A DNA stretch of 64,000 nucleotides from positions 81,900,875 through 81,964,874 of the forward strand of contig CM077644.1 of the NCBI GenBank assembly GCA_039707465.1, given 5' to 3'. Source of the stretch: Rhabdophis nuchalis. Taxonomy: Eukaryota; Chordata; Lepidosauria; Squamata; Natricidae. The translations under genes were made by a program, and so were the position numbers. Each line of letters begins with the position of its first letter. Position 1 is the first letter of the stretch. Positions 23,726-35,818 of this stretch are shown in pieces. The notes under the pieces are model-generated. The model was not told where the DNA came from, searched no databases, and worked only from the letters and a program-made list of their open reading frames with translations.

Positions 23726-24080
23726 AATTTAAGGTATATCTGTATTTAACTGTCAAGTGGGTACACTGACACTTCAGAGTGTAACATATAACATCACTGT
23801 TCTTCCGATACAGCTTTGACAGTTGTGCAATTTGCTCAACCTCTCCCTTCCGAATGCCAGACATTTCTTTCTCTTGCTTCAGTAACATTTCCAGCTTTCT
23901 GAGGCCCATAGCTGTAACAATAATTTCTTTTCCTGACTTTCAGTATCTGATTTGTGTGCTGTTTGCTACCGCTTAACAAACCTTGTGGGTAAGTGTCTTC
24001 AAAAAGAATAGAATGGGGGGAAAAACCTCTAAAGCTGTGAGGAAAAATTATCAGATTTTATACTCATATTGTGTGTTTTG

Positions 24081-24215
24081 AGAGCCAGTCTGGTCTATTG
24101 GTTAAGGCCCTGGCCTAGTAACAAGAAGACTGTAAAGAGACACCTTAGGCAGTGACTTTGGGCCAATCATTGTCTCTTAGCCCATGACAGTAGACTTGGG
24201 TGACAAACAGTTGAT
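24081..24215 (+). repeat. tRNA-derived SINE, third family
   Basis: Head 'agagccagtctggtctattg' / 'gttaaggccctggcc', body 'cagtgactttgggccaatca'. Same family as 29354 and the split copy at 42040/44094. Confidence 0.7.
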
Positions 24216-24370
24216 CCAGAAAAGACAAAAACAAAAAAAGGGGAATAGGAAAACACTAGAAAGAAAAAGAAATTGCGTCTTTTGGAAGTTTTGTTTTCCA
24301 ATTTTGGTACCCCCTAAAATTTGGCACCTTAGATGACTACATAGATTGCTTAGACCTAGAACTAGCCCTG

Positions 24371-25990
24371 TAACTGGGTTCACACATTTGGCTTAGTATG
24401 ACTTGTGAACCCATAGAAAAACTATCCTTTTTGAATTTACAAAAAATAATTAGTTTGGCACAGATGAAATCAAGAGCTGGTCAGAAAGAGCTATTGCTTC
24501 ATACCAGCAGTCCAGCTCATAGTCCTTTATACTGGCTCTGGAAATACTTCTCACAGCAAAGCGTTATTCTACAGGGAATAGAAAGGTGTATAGTGTTATA
24601 TCATAGTTTAATTAGTTCAAAGTTGAGGTCGATGATGCCAGCGTTTAAATCCAGAGCACTGCTAATAGCAGGTTACACAAGGTGTAACGCATTTTGAATA
24701 ATTCCATCTTCTGCTCTTGTTTTGAGAGAGAGATCAGCTCAAATGTTATTTGGGTCAAAACTCCTCTGTCCTCATTAAAATAAATTGGCTGGTATTCTCA
24801 TCCTTGTGCACAACCTTAACTGTGAAAAGCCAACCAAATAATTCCTGGTGTTTCTTAAACAAATAGCACTCCCCTCCTGCCACCCTGAATTGGTTTTCAA
24901 AGAGCATCTGCAATGAGATTTTCAGTCATAGTAGCAAAACGCCCAGGGAGTTAGTACCGCTACAAGGAAAGCCACATACTAATTCCGAATGCATTTGCTG
25001 TTTGGATTTGAGCAGTTTTCCTTCCCTTTCTCCCCTCCTCCCCATCTGAATGAAGCTTTCCTGCAGTGTCCCAGGGGCTGCGCTGAAGGATGTGACCAGC
25101 TGTGCAGTCTTGCTCAGTTAACCAAGGCTGAAAACTGGAAAAACCTTCTAAGCAAAAAACTTTTGCGGTGAATTGTGACTTCTTAATGTAATCCAAAATA
25201 GATTATAATGAGTTAATGAAAACCGAGACGACTTAGCTTGATGGGTATGCTTTTTAAAGGGGACTAATTGTGGATTTATTTGAATGGGGATCTCTAAATA
25301 GACACAACTAAGGAAACAGGTCAGATAAAGGCAGCTGAATCTGCAGCAGGAAAAGGGGTGGTGCAGGAGGTTCAGAAGAGACCTTCCCAAGTTTCCTGGG
25401 CTTTAAAGGAAACAGGAAACAGGGTGGGAGAGAGATACTTTCCGACTTGCAAGATTTTATTAATATAACTTTACAACGAAGTAGAATTAGAGCACTTGGG
25501 CATGTTTCCTCTCTGGTTTACCTTGTAAGGCTGAGAAAGTGCAAGCCAGGTTTTGTAGGGCAACATGAAACACAAATTATCAATTTGTTTGTTTGTTTGT
25601 TTGTTTGTCAAACATTTACAGGGTAACAGGTATAAGTATGAACATGGATATGAACAAAGGAATGAATAAAAGTAAATGGGGACAGTAGGACAGGGATGTT
25701 ATTTCCTATTGTAAGCAGGTTCATTAAAATGCACTAACTCCCCTTTTCTGGATGCAGATAAATTAGCTAGAATGCTTTGCACACTTAATTAACAACCTTA
25801 TCAGTTATAGGGACAGAAGGGGAGGGTTTTAATATTGTAGTAATGAACTCGTCTTTTGGGAGGTTCGTCCTCCACTAGGGTTGCGAATACTTTATTGTTT
25901 GCTTATTGGTCATGTGTCTTTGTTTTGCAAAAGTGTAGAAATACTATACCCATTTGTGCATGAGGGGTTTTCAATTTGTGACTTAGTCCT
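24371..25990. other. Intergenic DNA with an LTR-like fragment
   Basis: 25330-25540 shares 'acttgcaagattttattaat' and 'ctttacaacgaagtagaatt' with 2730-2775 (possible old LTR). (TTTG)n at 25585-25608. The remainder is unique-looking and no gene was recognised. Confidence 0.4.
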
Positions 25991-25994
25991 GAGA

Positions 25995-26677
25995 GCATGC
26001 CCTCGTGACATCCCGACTGGACTACTGCAATGCTCTCTACATGGGGCTCCACTTGAGGTGAGCCCGAAGACTTCAGCTTGTCCAGAATGCAGCCGCGCGG
26101 GCAGTTATGGGAACTTCTAGATTTTCCCATGTAACACCACTCCTGCGCGAACTGCATTGGCTGCCTGTCGTCTTTCGGGTGCGCTTCAAGGTGTTGGTTA
26201 TCATCTTTAAAGCGCTCCATGGCACGGGACCTAGCTATCTGCGGGATCGCATCCTGCCCCATACATCCCTGCGGCCGATCCGCTCCCACAGAGAGGGACT
26301 TCTCCGGGTGCCGTCCACTAGGCTATGCCAGCGGGCGACGCCCAGGGGAAGGGCCTTCTCTGTGGCAGGCCCGACCCTCTGGAACGACCTTCCCCCCGAA
26401 ATTAGAACAACTACGGACCTCTGCTCCTTCCGTCAAAAATTAAAAACGCACTTTTTCTGCTTGGCCGGCCTAGGATAGTCAACTGTTTAGGGTTTTTATG
26501 ATTAATTTTTAGTTTTAAATAATGGGTTTTTAGCGCAGGGCTAGTTTAATTTTATTTTATATTGTATTATATTGTGATTTTATATGTATTTTAAATTCCC
26601 TGTGCCCCGCCTCGAGTCCCTTCGGGGAGAGAGAGCGGGTTATAAATTAAAATTACTATTATTATTATTATTAGCAG
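25995..26677 (+). repeat. L2 LINE, 5'-truncated, with ATT tail
   Basis: Encodes the C-terminal ORF2 segment (26107-26478, 123 codons: MGTSRFSHVTPLLRELHWLP.., LPHTSLRPIRSHREGLLRVP, FSVAGPTLWNDLPPEI), then UTR and (ATT)n at 26655-26672. The frame upstream of 26107 is broken. Confidence 0.9.
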
Positions 26678-27192
26678 AATTCTTTGCACTGCACAGAATA
26701 ACAGGCTGCAATTTCCCACTTTGTATGATAATTGGCTACTCTGCAACTGGGAAAAACAAATCCAGCATTTGACCAGGGCAATTCATTTGGCTAACATTCC
26801 TTTGTTAACTTTCGCTCAGGATGTTTGTTTGCTATTTTTCAGTTATATTTCAGAACTGTTTTCCTTCTGGACTAATACTTCTTAGAATTTTGAGGATATA
26901 ATGGGCAACATTTGAGTTATGGTTGATGTAGAGGCATCATATTTAGGCAAATTGGATTATGGCATAGCTCTGATTTGTAGTCAAACAGGATATCGTATTT
27001 GGGCTACTAAATGGTAGCAAAGTGATACAGGAGCAGTAGCTACAGAAAGCTGCAACATTTTGATTCTATCTACTAGTTGTACGGATTTTTGTAGCCTAAT
27101 ATGACAGGCCTAATCTATTTTGACATGGGTTGGTATGGGAGCTTTGGTTTCAAGGCAATGCATAAGTCAACCCAAGGAAATAAACCAGGAAC
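26678..27192. other. Intergenic DNA, nothing recognised
   Basis: Unique-looking. Confidence 0.4.
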
Positions 27193-27358
27193 CCGTGGTG
27201 GATTAAACACTGGTGCCCTAAACACTGACAAATTTTGGTGCCCCCTCCTTTATACATACTGTACAAATATATATTTTTCTTTCTCAACTTTGTGGTGCCA
27301 TCTTAGGCCTGGTGCCCTAAACACATGCTTAGTCTGCTTAATGGTTAATACACCACTG
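27193..27358. mobile_element. hAT MITE, 166 bp
   Basis: TIRs 'ccgtggtggattaaac' and 'ggttaatacaccactg'. Perfect 8-bp duplication 'ccaggaac' (27185-27192, 27359-27366). The interior repeats 'ctggtgccctaaacac' / 'ctggtgccctaaacac'. Confidence 0.85.
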
Positions 27359-27366
27359 CCAGGAAC

Positions 27367-28219
27367 TAGCAGCAAAGCTCCAGTGGTTTGTTTTTTCCAA
27401 CTAGCATGAGGTTCACTGACTGACCTGAATTTTCATATTCAAGTGTCCTCTTAGATGACGGGAAGGAAAACAGAAAACAGGCAACCCAAAAAGAATCAAA
27501 TGACCTCAGAATCTAGACTTGTCATACCGTCTCTGTCACTAAAGCACGACATCTTCACAACCTGAGACCTCAAGTGTCCATAAAAATCTTGGATACAGCT
27601 CCAAGGGACACTCCCAAAATTATTGCCAAATTGATTTTTCACAGAAAAAGTCACAGAAGAGGGAAGTTTTTAAAATTCATAGTGAACAATCATCCTTACT
27701 GTTTTAATTATCAGAACTGGATTTTAATTGCCTTTAAAGCTCTGTCAAATGAAGTGTTTGTTCTTGCCCTTCCCAGAAGCTAAGAGCAACCCTTGGTATG
27801 AAAAAAACCAAAGATGCATTCCCTTTTGCTAAATGCAAATGTACCCATTTATGGCAGGAGACTTGGCTTTTTTAAAAATAGAGATGCTTCTCCAGATAAT
27901 TTTTATCATATAAAGTTTGGCAGGTGGCTAAAGGGATAATTCATTTCATCCATGGTGCTTAGTCTGTTGCCCACTTCAAGGAATTAAAGTCATTAGGCTA
28001 CCAAAGGCTGCTTCTTTGAAGAGGTTTCAGGTTTTGAAGAGGTTTCAAGTTTTAATAGCTTAGCCAAATAAACTGAGATGCCTCTAATTAGTTTATCAGC
28101 CATACTCTTGTTCTTATATTGGGTTTTCTCCATTCTATTGCTTATCCTTGCTACATTTTTAGTTTTTAGTTTGTACTGCTTCAGAAGAATTGTTTCAGAA
28201 AATGCAGAAGGGACTATGT
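27367..28219. other. Intergenic DNA, nothing recognised
   Basis: Unique-looking. Confidence 0.4.
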
Positions 28220-28355
28220 CAGGGATGTCCAAACTTGGGAACTTTAAGACTTGTGGACTTCAACTCCCAGAATTCCCCAGCCAGCTATGCTGGCTGGGGA
28301 ATTCTGGGAGTTGAAGTCCACAAGTCTTAAAAGTTCCCACGTTTGGACATCCCTG
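28220..28355. mobile_element. Palindromic hAT MITE, 136 bp
   Basis: Begins 'cagggatgtccaaacttggg' and ends 'cacgtttggacatccctg'. Perfect 8-bp duplication 'gactatgt' (28212-28219, 28356-28363). The arms fold almost completely. Confidence 0.9.
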
Positions 28356-28439
28356 GACTATGTAGTGCCTTCTTCAACTATTAAATCCAAGAGCTCTATT
28401 AAAAAAAAAAACATGACAAAGACTAGGTTTTAAAAGGGA

Positions 28440-29260
28440 TTTGTTTGGTTAAACACAAGGTGTCTCCTAGGTTTGCTTTCACACCCCGCTACTTCACAAC
28501 ATTTCCCTCTTTTTGTTAGCTCCTTGTTTGATGAAAATGGAATTTGATTTCCCTCATCATGCCTTCTGCTCTTGGCCAATCATACGGCTGACATGAAGCT
28601 TGAATATCAGTAGTTTTCATTCTCTAAAGCTGGTGGGCCCTGATAGTCACCTTTCAAGATGATCCGCCTTAAGTTGAAAACTATAACTGCCTCAAACAAA
28701 GGAATAAAGGCAGGATTAATGTCGGCTTTCCTCCTGTCTTCTTTTTCCAAGTAGATAATCGTGTTTATATCCCCCAGATGTAATGTTCGCAAAAGTGCAA
28801 AAAAATCATTCTTGGAAACAGAAATAAAGGAGGACCATTACAGGAATGTCAATGTCAGTGAAGTCATTCACGGGTCAATGAGACAGCTCGGCAATTTCAC
28901 AGATTGTATTCACCTTCCTTGGGCACTTTTTCTGGAGCTGGCATTAAAATTAAAACAGCCGTGCTGCACTTTAGGGTAATGCTCACTATTTCTGTCTCCA
29001 TTTACAAATGTGACTGGACAGAAATGTGTGACTTTGTATTTACCAATTTCACTCTGATGCCATTCCGGCTAAATGAAATGTCAGTCAACTAGGCTGCGGT
29101 ATTTACCTCTCTGTCTGGAAGGCAGCTGCTCCAGCAGCAGAAATTGTTGACTGTTGAGGTGGAGCTGGAATAGTGTCTGTGTGTGTGATTAATAGGACAT
29201 AAACAATACACATCTATGCTTAAACGTTCTGCATGGGCAACTGTTCTCTATAAAGTTATT
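28440..29260. other. Repeat-free stretch, candidate conserved non-coding element
   Basis: About 800 bp with no recognisable repeat and balanced composition, in a window otherwise full of mobile DNA. It has homeodomain-like and AT-rich motif clusters ('ggcattaaaattaaaacagc', 'attaataggacataaacaat'). Its open frames are short. The enhancer idea is inference only. Confidence 0.3.
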
Positions 29261-29353
29261 TAGCCTTTGTTGTTTTGGAGGAAGGAGAGATGCTTCCTGC
29301 TAATCCCCCTAACTTTGGTTTGATTATATTTTGTAACAATTGACAACAATCAG

Positions 29354-29480
29354 ACAGCCAGTTTGGCATAATGGTTAAGACCCAGGGCTAGAAACCATAG
29401 ATTGGGAGTTCCAGTCTTGCCTTAGGCAGCTGGTTGACCTTGGGCCAATCACTGTCTCTCACCCCAAGGAAGACAAAGGC
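29354..29480 (+). repeat. tRNA-derived SINE, third family
   Basis: Head 'acagccagtttggcataatg', body 'ttgccttaggcagctggttg' and 'gaccttgggccaatcactgt'. Followed by a purine-rich run (29545-29615). Confidence 0.75.
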
Positions 29481-29648
29481 TTCTGAAAAATGCAGGAAAA
29501 AGTCCAGGCAGACACAGAATTTAAAAAGGAAAAAAGAAAACTGACTTGAAGGGAGGGGAGGGGAAGGAAAGGAAAGAGGAGACTAGAGGAAAGGAAGGGA
29601 AAGGAAAGGAAAAGGGACTCTGAATTTGAGAATTCCCAAAGTGCCACT

Positions 29649-30424
29649 TACAATACAATACAATAGCAGAGTTGGAAGGGACCTTGTAGGTCTTCTAGTC
29701 CAACCCCCTGCGTGGGCAGGAACCTTATACCATTTCAGACAAATGGCTATCTAGTATCTTTTTAAAGACTTCCAGGGTTGGGGCATTCACAACTGCTGGA
29801 GGCAAGCTGTTCCAGAGGTTAATTGTTCTAACTGTCAGGAAATTTCTCCTTAGTTCTAAGTTGCTTCTCTCCTTGATTAGTTTCCACCCATTGCTTCTTG
29901 TCCTGCCCCCAGGTGCCTTGGAGAATAGTCCTTCTTCTCTGTGGCACCCTCTGAGATATCGGAACACTGCTATCATGTCTCCCCTGGTCCTTCTCTTCAT
30001 CAAACTAGACATACCCAGCTCCTGCAACCGTTCTTCATATGTTTTAGTCTCCAGTCCCCTAATCATCTTGGTTGCTCTTCTCTGCACTCTTTCCAGAGTC
30101 TCCACGTCTTTTCTACATCGTGGCGACCAAAACTGTATGCAGTATTCCAAGTGTGGCCTTACCAAGGCACTATACAGTGGCATTAACACTTCACGTGATC
30201 TAGATTCTATCCCTCTGTTTATGCAGCCTAGAACTGTGTTGGTTTTTTTGGCAGCTGCTGCACACTGCTGGCTCATATTTAAATGGTTGTCCACTAGGAC
30301 TCCAAGATCCCTCTCACAGTTGCTACTATTGAGCAAGGTACCACCTATACTGTACCTGTGCATTTTGTTTTTCTTGCCTAAATGTAGAACCTTACTTTTT
30401 TCACAATTGAATTTCATTTTATTA
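29649..30424 (-). repeat. CR1 LINE, 5'-truncated, near-intact ORF2 C-terminus
   Basis: (TACAA)n tail at 29649, then 'gcagagttggaagggacctt'. The reverse strand is open through the CR1 C-terminal segment (KMKFNCEKSKVLHLGKKNKM.., ETLERVQRRATKMIRGLETK, RTINLWNSLPPAVVNAP). A short in-frame loss, relative to 13095-13884, is seen near the 'EEGLFSKAP' position. It shares its 5' breakpoint with the 13 kb copy. Confidence 0.92.
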
Positions 30425-30922
30425 GATAGTGCCCAATGTTCTATAGTGTTACTGTGGTTGATCCTAATACAAGTTACGGACTTTGGATCCGTCCAACTAC
30501 CTCCACTAGAGTAACAGGATTGTTTTCCAGACTTCTTGGAAGTTTTCCAAATTGTGACCTGTGGGAAACTATATGATTGCACAAAAAGTTGATGATTTCT
30601 AAGGGCAAAATAATAAAATAAAATATATTTTAAAACAATAATGTACTCAAATGCAGACCATATCACTACAACTTGGGTTTTTTGGTTGGGGGTTCTGGGA
30701 TTCTTTTAACTAACAGCCTTAAAGTGTTTGAAACTCTGCATTAGCCCAGGGAGTTCTTTTATACTGCCGGAGGACACACAGTATGAATCAGCCATATGCT
30801 CTCTTGATCATTATTTCACTTAAATTCTAGTTTCCCCTTCCTCTTTCACACTTTATCTACAGTAGGCTGATTGTGTTTGCAACAACTGTGGGTAGTCCAC
30901 AAGTCAGGTTAGCAAGCCTAAC
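30425..30922. other. Intergenic DNA, nothing recognised
   Basis: Unique-looking. Confidence 0.4.
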
Positions 30923-31520
30923 ATATGTTTTGGAGTATAAGACACACCTTTTTCTCCCAAAAAAGAGGGTGAAAATCTGGGTGCGTCTTATACACTGAAT
31001 ACAGCATTTTTGGTCTCCCAAAACCCCTCCCCATTCATCCAGTTTTTCTCAAATATGGATGTGCAGAGGGTTTGGGAGGTCTGCAAAGTGCTCCTCTGGG
31101 CTGGGGAGGGCAAGCCCCCAGGAGTACTTTGCAGGCCGTCCAAATTCTCTGCATGCCCCCCCCCCCTGTTTTTTGCAAAAAATGTGCCTGTTTTCACAAA
31201 AAATCGGGTCATTTTGTCCTCGTTTTTTGCCCTTCCCAGCTCCCAGGAACAATCTACAGGCCTCCTTCATCCTCTGCACAGCCTTTTTTTGTGAAAAACG
31301 GGCCCGTTTTTTGCCTCCCCAACCCTCCATGTATTGTTTTTTTGCCCTCCCCGGTCCCCAGGAGCACTTTGCAGACCTCTCAAACTCTCTGCATGCATTT
31401 TCACAAAAAAAGCAGAGTGCTTTTGGGGGCCAGGAAGGGCAAAAACACATTTTAAATTTACCTCTTCAAAATCTTGATGCGTCTTATACTCTGGTGCATC
31501 TTATAATCTGAAAAATATGT
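30923..31520. mobile_element. TIR element, mariner-like, about 600 bp
   Basis: Left 'tgttttggagtataagacac' and right 'gtgcatcttataatctgaaa' are inverted repeats next to TA. Inside, 'gggtgcgtcttatacactga' and 'tgatgcgtcttatactctgg' repeat the terminal motif. The GC-rich core has repeated 'tttgcaga..ctctgcatgc' blocks. Overlapping open frames on both strands are not protein-like. Confidence 0.7.
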
Positions 31521-32489
31521 TAATGCAAACTTCTTAATTTTTATTTTCTGATATAGAAAGGGCATTTCACATTCTGCAATGTGAAGAAGGTCATTCTGGG
31601 TAAGCCCATTGCAGCCTGTTGAAACTGTGATGGTTGTTAAAACTCTTTATTGCTGTGCATATCAAGAGTTCAAGTTTGCAAATCACAAATATTTGCAGGA
31701 ATGCTTCCAAGGTTCACACTGATGAAAGAATTTATCTGAACATTGCCGTGTTAATAGGATGACAATATTATTTCAGAAGTAATAGTTTTCCACCCAGTTA
31801 CAAAGGGTAGAACAGTTGTAGTATTATCCTGCTTCCTAAAAGAAAGGTTGTGTTCTCAATTGTCTTCTTGTCACCTTCTTCTTTTTTATGCTTTTTCAAA
31901 TTTTGCTTGAATTGCTACTGTATTACTTTGCATTTTTGTCAGAACAGCAAGATTTCACTCTTTTGCTTGATTAAGAACTTGCCGAAGCGCTAATTTTTGT
32001 TATTTGCATCCTGCCTTTATTATTTTTACAAATCAGTCAAGACACTGAATATATCCAGTAGACATTTGAGGCACCTATGATCAGACTCAAATTACTCTTA
32101 GCAGTGACTTCTCTGGTCTTTGCAGGAATGTAGCTGTGCAAGAGTTCAAGAACAGAAAGCAATAGTTTGCTGGCTGGCAGTGATAAGAAATAGAATAACC
32201 ATTTTTGAGCCAACACATTGGTTCCAAAAGGTTTCCAAGTTCAATTCAAAGTATTGTTGTCAATCTATAAACCCCAACATGTCCTGACTCCACTTTAATT
32301 GTTGGAATTGACTTCCAACACAAAATGTTCATCCTGTATGTTTTCTCCAAGACTAATAATTCAGGTCCCTAACATGCAGGAGATAAGATAAATAAAGCTA
32401 CCATTAAAAATGACTACTAGAGGACCAAGAGCCCACATTTTTTTCCAGTGGCTGCCTTTTCTTTGTCCCTTATCTCCCAGACTGATGGT
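31521..32489. other. Intergenic DNA, nothing recognised
   Basis: Unique-looking. Confidence 0.4.
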
Positions 32490-32960
32490 CTTCAGGAAAA
32501 AACACTGGAAGTGCTTAAGATGTTGGATAACCATTTGTCTGAAGGATTTGCCTAACCAAGGGGTTGGACTAGAACAGGGGTCCCCAACCTTTTTGGCACC
32601 AGGGACCAGTTTCATTTTAAAGAAAATTCCGCGGACCGGTGGGCATGGCTCAGCCGGCATAGAGGGGGAGCGGGGGGGAGGGGGAACAGGTGGCGCATGC
32701 ATGTGCGGGGTGTGTGAGTCAGCTCACTCGCCCCTCTCAACCCCCAACGGTGCAAGTGACCGCGCCTGCGCTCTCCCACCCTTGGTGTGCGCTCTGCCCA
32801 GGGGGCTGCTCTTCCTCCCTCCTCCTCTTCTCCGGCCCTGCGGCCTGGTTCCTATCAAGCCACGGACCGGCACCGGTCCGCGGACCGGGGGTTGGGGACC
32901 CCTGGACTAGAAGACCTCCAAGGTCCCTTCCAACTATTCTATTCTATTCTATTCTATTCT
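32490..32960 (+). repeat. CR1 LINE 3' end with (ATTCT)5 tail, split by a hAT
   Basis: 'gttggataaccatttgtctg' and 'gacctccaaggtcccttcca' are the CR1 3' terminus; the tail is at 32936-32960. It is split at 32575-32904 by a hAT element. The tail differs from the (TACAA)n type of the other CR1 copies. Confidence 0.9.
32575..32904. mobile_element. hAT element, 330 bp, inside CR1
   Basis: Perfect 15-bp TIRs 'caggggtccccaacc' / 'ggttggggacccctg'. Perfect 8-bp duplication 'gactagaa' (32567-32574, 32905-32912). GC-rich with 'gcggaccgg' and 'caccggtccgcggacc' near the ends. No transposase. Confidence 0.95.
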
Positions 32961-33803
32961 GAAAATTATTTCATTGTTTGACTGATGTTTGTTCGCAGAG
33001 CTATTGGGGAAGGGCAGGGACACCAAGCCTGCAACAGAAATGCCACCCTTTTATACATTCATACAGATAGGTAGAGTTTTAACAGGTGGATTCATGCTAA
33101 ACATCCTGTTTTTGTATCTGGGAGATGCTTGTGTTGGCCTGGTTTATTTTATGTTGGAATGGGGAAGACTTATATTCATCTTCATGGTACAATTTTAATT
33201 TTCTATGTTCAGGAAAAAATGGATTATACCCATCACCTTCCAACGTTTTATTGTTTGTGTACTGCCAGGTGTCTGGTGATAAGGTAGTATAAGCATTTTT
33301 AGAATAAATTAGCAGATTAGTTAATTACTAAGAGATACCTTTTTATTTAAAGTCAATTTTGTCTTGTGATTTTGTTTTCTCACAGCAGTGGCATTTCCCA
33401 CCCTTACGGATACTCCTAAATATCCTTTTCAAAGAATGCTAGGAATTTTTCCTTACTCATTTGGCAGTTTAAATGTGTTCTCCACTATGGAACTACACCA
33501 CACCGGTATCCTCTGGGTAGATGGAAGATATTGCCTAGAGAGGGCACTATAAAAATACCATTCAGTCTTTTTTCTTTCATTTCAAGAAGTAAATCAGGAG
33601 AATCCAAGAGGTATTTCAATATTTGGGATTTCCATGTACACTTTAGTGGACTACAATTTTCCCTCTTTAGTGGACTACAATTTTCACTGATATTAAAAGC
33701 AGCAACAAACAATGGAGAAGAGGTTTGTGTGGCAAAGAATGTCCTGAGAAGAAAATAAGAAGTTGCTAAAAATGAATTTTCTGATCTCTGGATCTATCTA
33801 AGG
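32961..33803. other. Intergenic DNA, nothing recognised
   Basis: Unique-looking. A short direct duplication 'tttagtggactacaattttc' lies at about 33642 and 33666. Confidence 0.45.
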
Positions 33804-34235
33804 CCGTGATGGCGAACCTATGGCACGTGTGCCACAGGTGGCACGTGGAGCCATTTTTGAGGGCACACGAGGTGTTGCCCTGTCAGCTCCAGCACGCATG
33901 CACACTCTGGCCAGTTTTTTGTCCTCTGGAGGCTTCAGGAAAGCCTTCTGAAGCCTCCAGAGAGTGAAAAATGGACTTACGGGGCCCACCTGAAGTTGGA
34001 AAATGGGCCATTTCTCGTCTCCGGAGGACCTCTGGGAGGTGGGTGTTTTCGCCATCCCCAGACTCCAAGAAAGTTGTGCGTGCATGTGTGGGGCAGCAGG
34101 ACGGGGTTTCATGCATGGATGCACAGGGGGCATGGCATGGGGGGGTTAAATTATGGGGGTGGGCACCCGAGTGCGTGCAATAGTGTGCAAGTGCGTGCTT
34201 TTGGCACCCGAGGCAAAAAAGGTTTGCCATCACTG
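33804..34235. mobile_element. hAT element, 432 bp
   Basis: TIRs 'ccgtgatggcgaacc' / 'ggtttgccatcactg'. Perfect 8-bp duplication 'atctaagg' (33796-33803, 34236-34243). Same family as 18418-18939 and 50385-50739. Confidence 0.92.
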
Positions 34236-34250
34236 ATCTAAGGTATAAAA

Positions 34251-34595
34251 TAAAGGTAAAGGTTTCCCTCACGCATATGGGCTAGTCATTCCCAACTCTA
34301 GAGGGCGGTGCTCATTTCCAATTCTAAGCTGAGCAGTCAGTGCTGTCTGAAGACATCTCCACAGTCATGTGGCTGGCATGATAATGCTGAAGGCGCATGG
34401 AACACTGTTACCTTCCCACCAAAGGCGGTTCCTATTTTTTCTACTTGCATTTTTACATGCTTTTGAACTGCTAGGTTGGCAGAATCTGGACAAATAATGG
34501 GAGCTCACCCAGTTACGTGGTGCTAGAGATTTGAACCGCCGAACTGCCAACCTTTCTGATTGACAAGCTCAGTGTCTTAGCCACTGAGCCACTCC
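34251..34595 (-). repeat. Sauria-SINE-like SINE, full-length
   Basis: The reverse-strand tail 'taaaggtaaaggtttccct' starts the copy on the + strand. It ends with the tRNA-like head ('cttagccactgagccactcc' in + orientation). Contains B-box-like 'gatttgaaccgccgaactgc'. Confidence 0.9.
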
Positions 34596-35818
34596 ATCTC
34601 TATCTAAGGTACAGAAAGGCCCTAACTACTGGTATGTTCGCACTTCAAGCATGCTTAAAATATTACACATGATTCTAGAATGGGTAGCTTCAGATGGAAG
34701 AGGGTTTTCCTTAGCGCAATGGAGAGAATGTTCTATGTGTTTCACTTCCCTGAGATTTAAAGCTGAAGACAAGATCTCTGCACTGGTGATTATGATTCAG
34801 CAAAATTTATTTTCTAATAAGGATGGAAGTTCTAGAGAGGTCAAGCTTTTCCAAATGGTGCTTAAAACAATCATTTCAAAAACATTTTTAATAGCACAGC
34901 AATTTCGTTGATCAAGAAGTACAGAAAGATAAAATAGTACTGGCAGGTTTTTAGGAGGTGAAATAACTGGGAAGCTTCAGAAATAATCAAGGCAGTTCTT
35001 CAGCTATGCTTCAATAGCTATATAAATGTCAGACTAATGCTGAACTTAACATTTGATAATTTCCAATTTAAGAAGCAATTTTAAATAACTAATTTTTCTC
35101 AATAATAAACCATGACATTGGAGTGGAAATAACAGGGGAACCTACACCTGCCAGTTGTAACTGGAAATCATTCTTTGGGATTAATGGAAGAAGAAAAATC
35201 TAACACAGTTGAAAGTAAAAGCTTGGGAAAATGTATTGTAGAGAGTATGAGTGACTGCCTTATTTAGCAACCATTTGCAGGCAGTGGTGAAAAAGTAATC
35301 TTGCAACCAACCTCACATTTACAACATTTGCAGATCTGTAACGCAAAGGAAAACTGAAATAAGACAACAGAGTTATGAAGTTTTACTTAGCGACCAACTT
35401 TGTCAACAACTGAGTTGCTTGTCTGAATTGTGGTTGCTAAATGAAGACCACCTGCATATGTTTGACAGGGCACATATATTTTCTGATGAGTATAGTACCC
35501 AGCACACATGCAGACCCTGTATACAATATATAGTACACTTTATGTATAAACACTTAGCTATGTAGAAGTTGTGATTAATCTGGAAGGATTTACATTATTG
35601 GCATTCTAAGAAAGAAGGAAATCCCTCCTCTTTATGCTTGTGAAAAGGGCTAAAACATAAAGTACAATTAAGTTCAGTTTTCACTGAAATCTAATATGCA
35701 AAACCTATGGGGTATTTTTCTCCTTTCCATCCTAATATGATGCAGGAACAAGAATAAGTGCCTCAAAGATGTAATCTTAATAATAAATTCCAACTTGTTA
35801 CTGCATTCAAATAACCTC
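34596..35818. other. Intergenic DNA apart from the MITE at 35246
   Basis: No other feature recognised. Confidence 0.4.
35246..35456 (+). mobile_element. Mariner-like MITE, decayed
   Basis: Runs from 'gactgccttatttagcaacc' to 'gtggttgctaaatgaagacc', which are remnants of the terminal repeats. The middle carries 'cttagcgaccaactttgtca'. No exact TA-flanked ends. Confidence 0.45.

Larger units (their letters stand above)
22983..24370. mobile_element. Possible hAT element carrying nested MITE and SINE
   Basis: Left 'cagtgccagcactagac' and right 'ctagaactagccctg' are imperfect inverted repeats. The phrase 'ttttggtgccctaggcaaag' near the left is echoed in reverse sense near the right ('aaaatttggcaccttagatg'). 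The target duplication is poor. Inside are a mariner-like MITE (23285-23725) and a SINE (24081-24215). Confidence 0.35.

Noticed and set aside
31049..31511. Overlapping 130-150-codon frames on both strands
   Set aside because: Inside a TIR element with repeated GC-rich blocks; no protein family resemblance.
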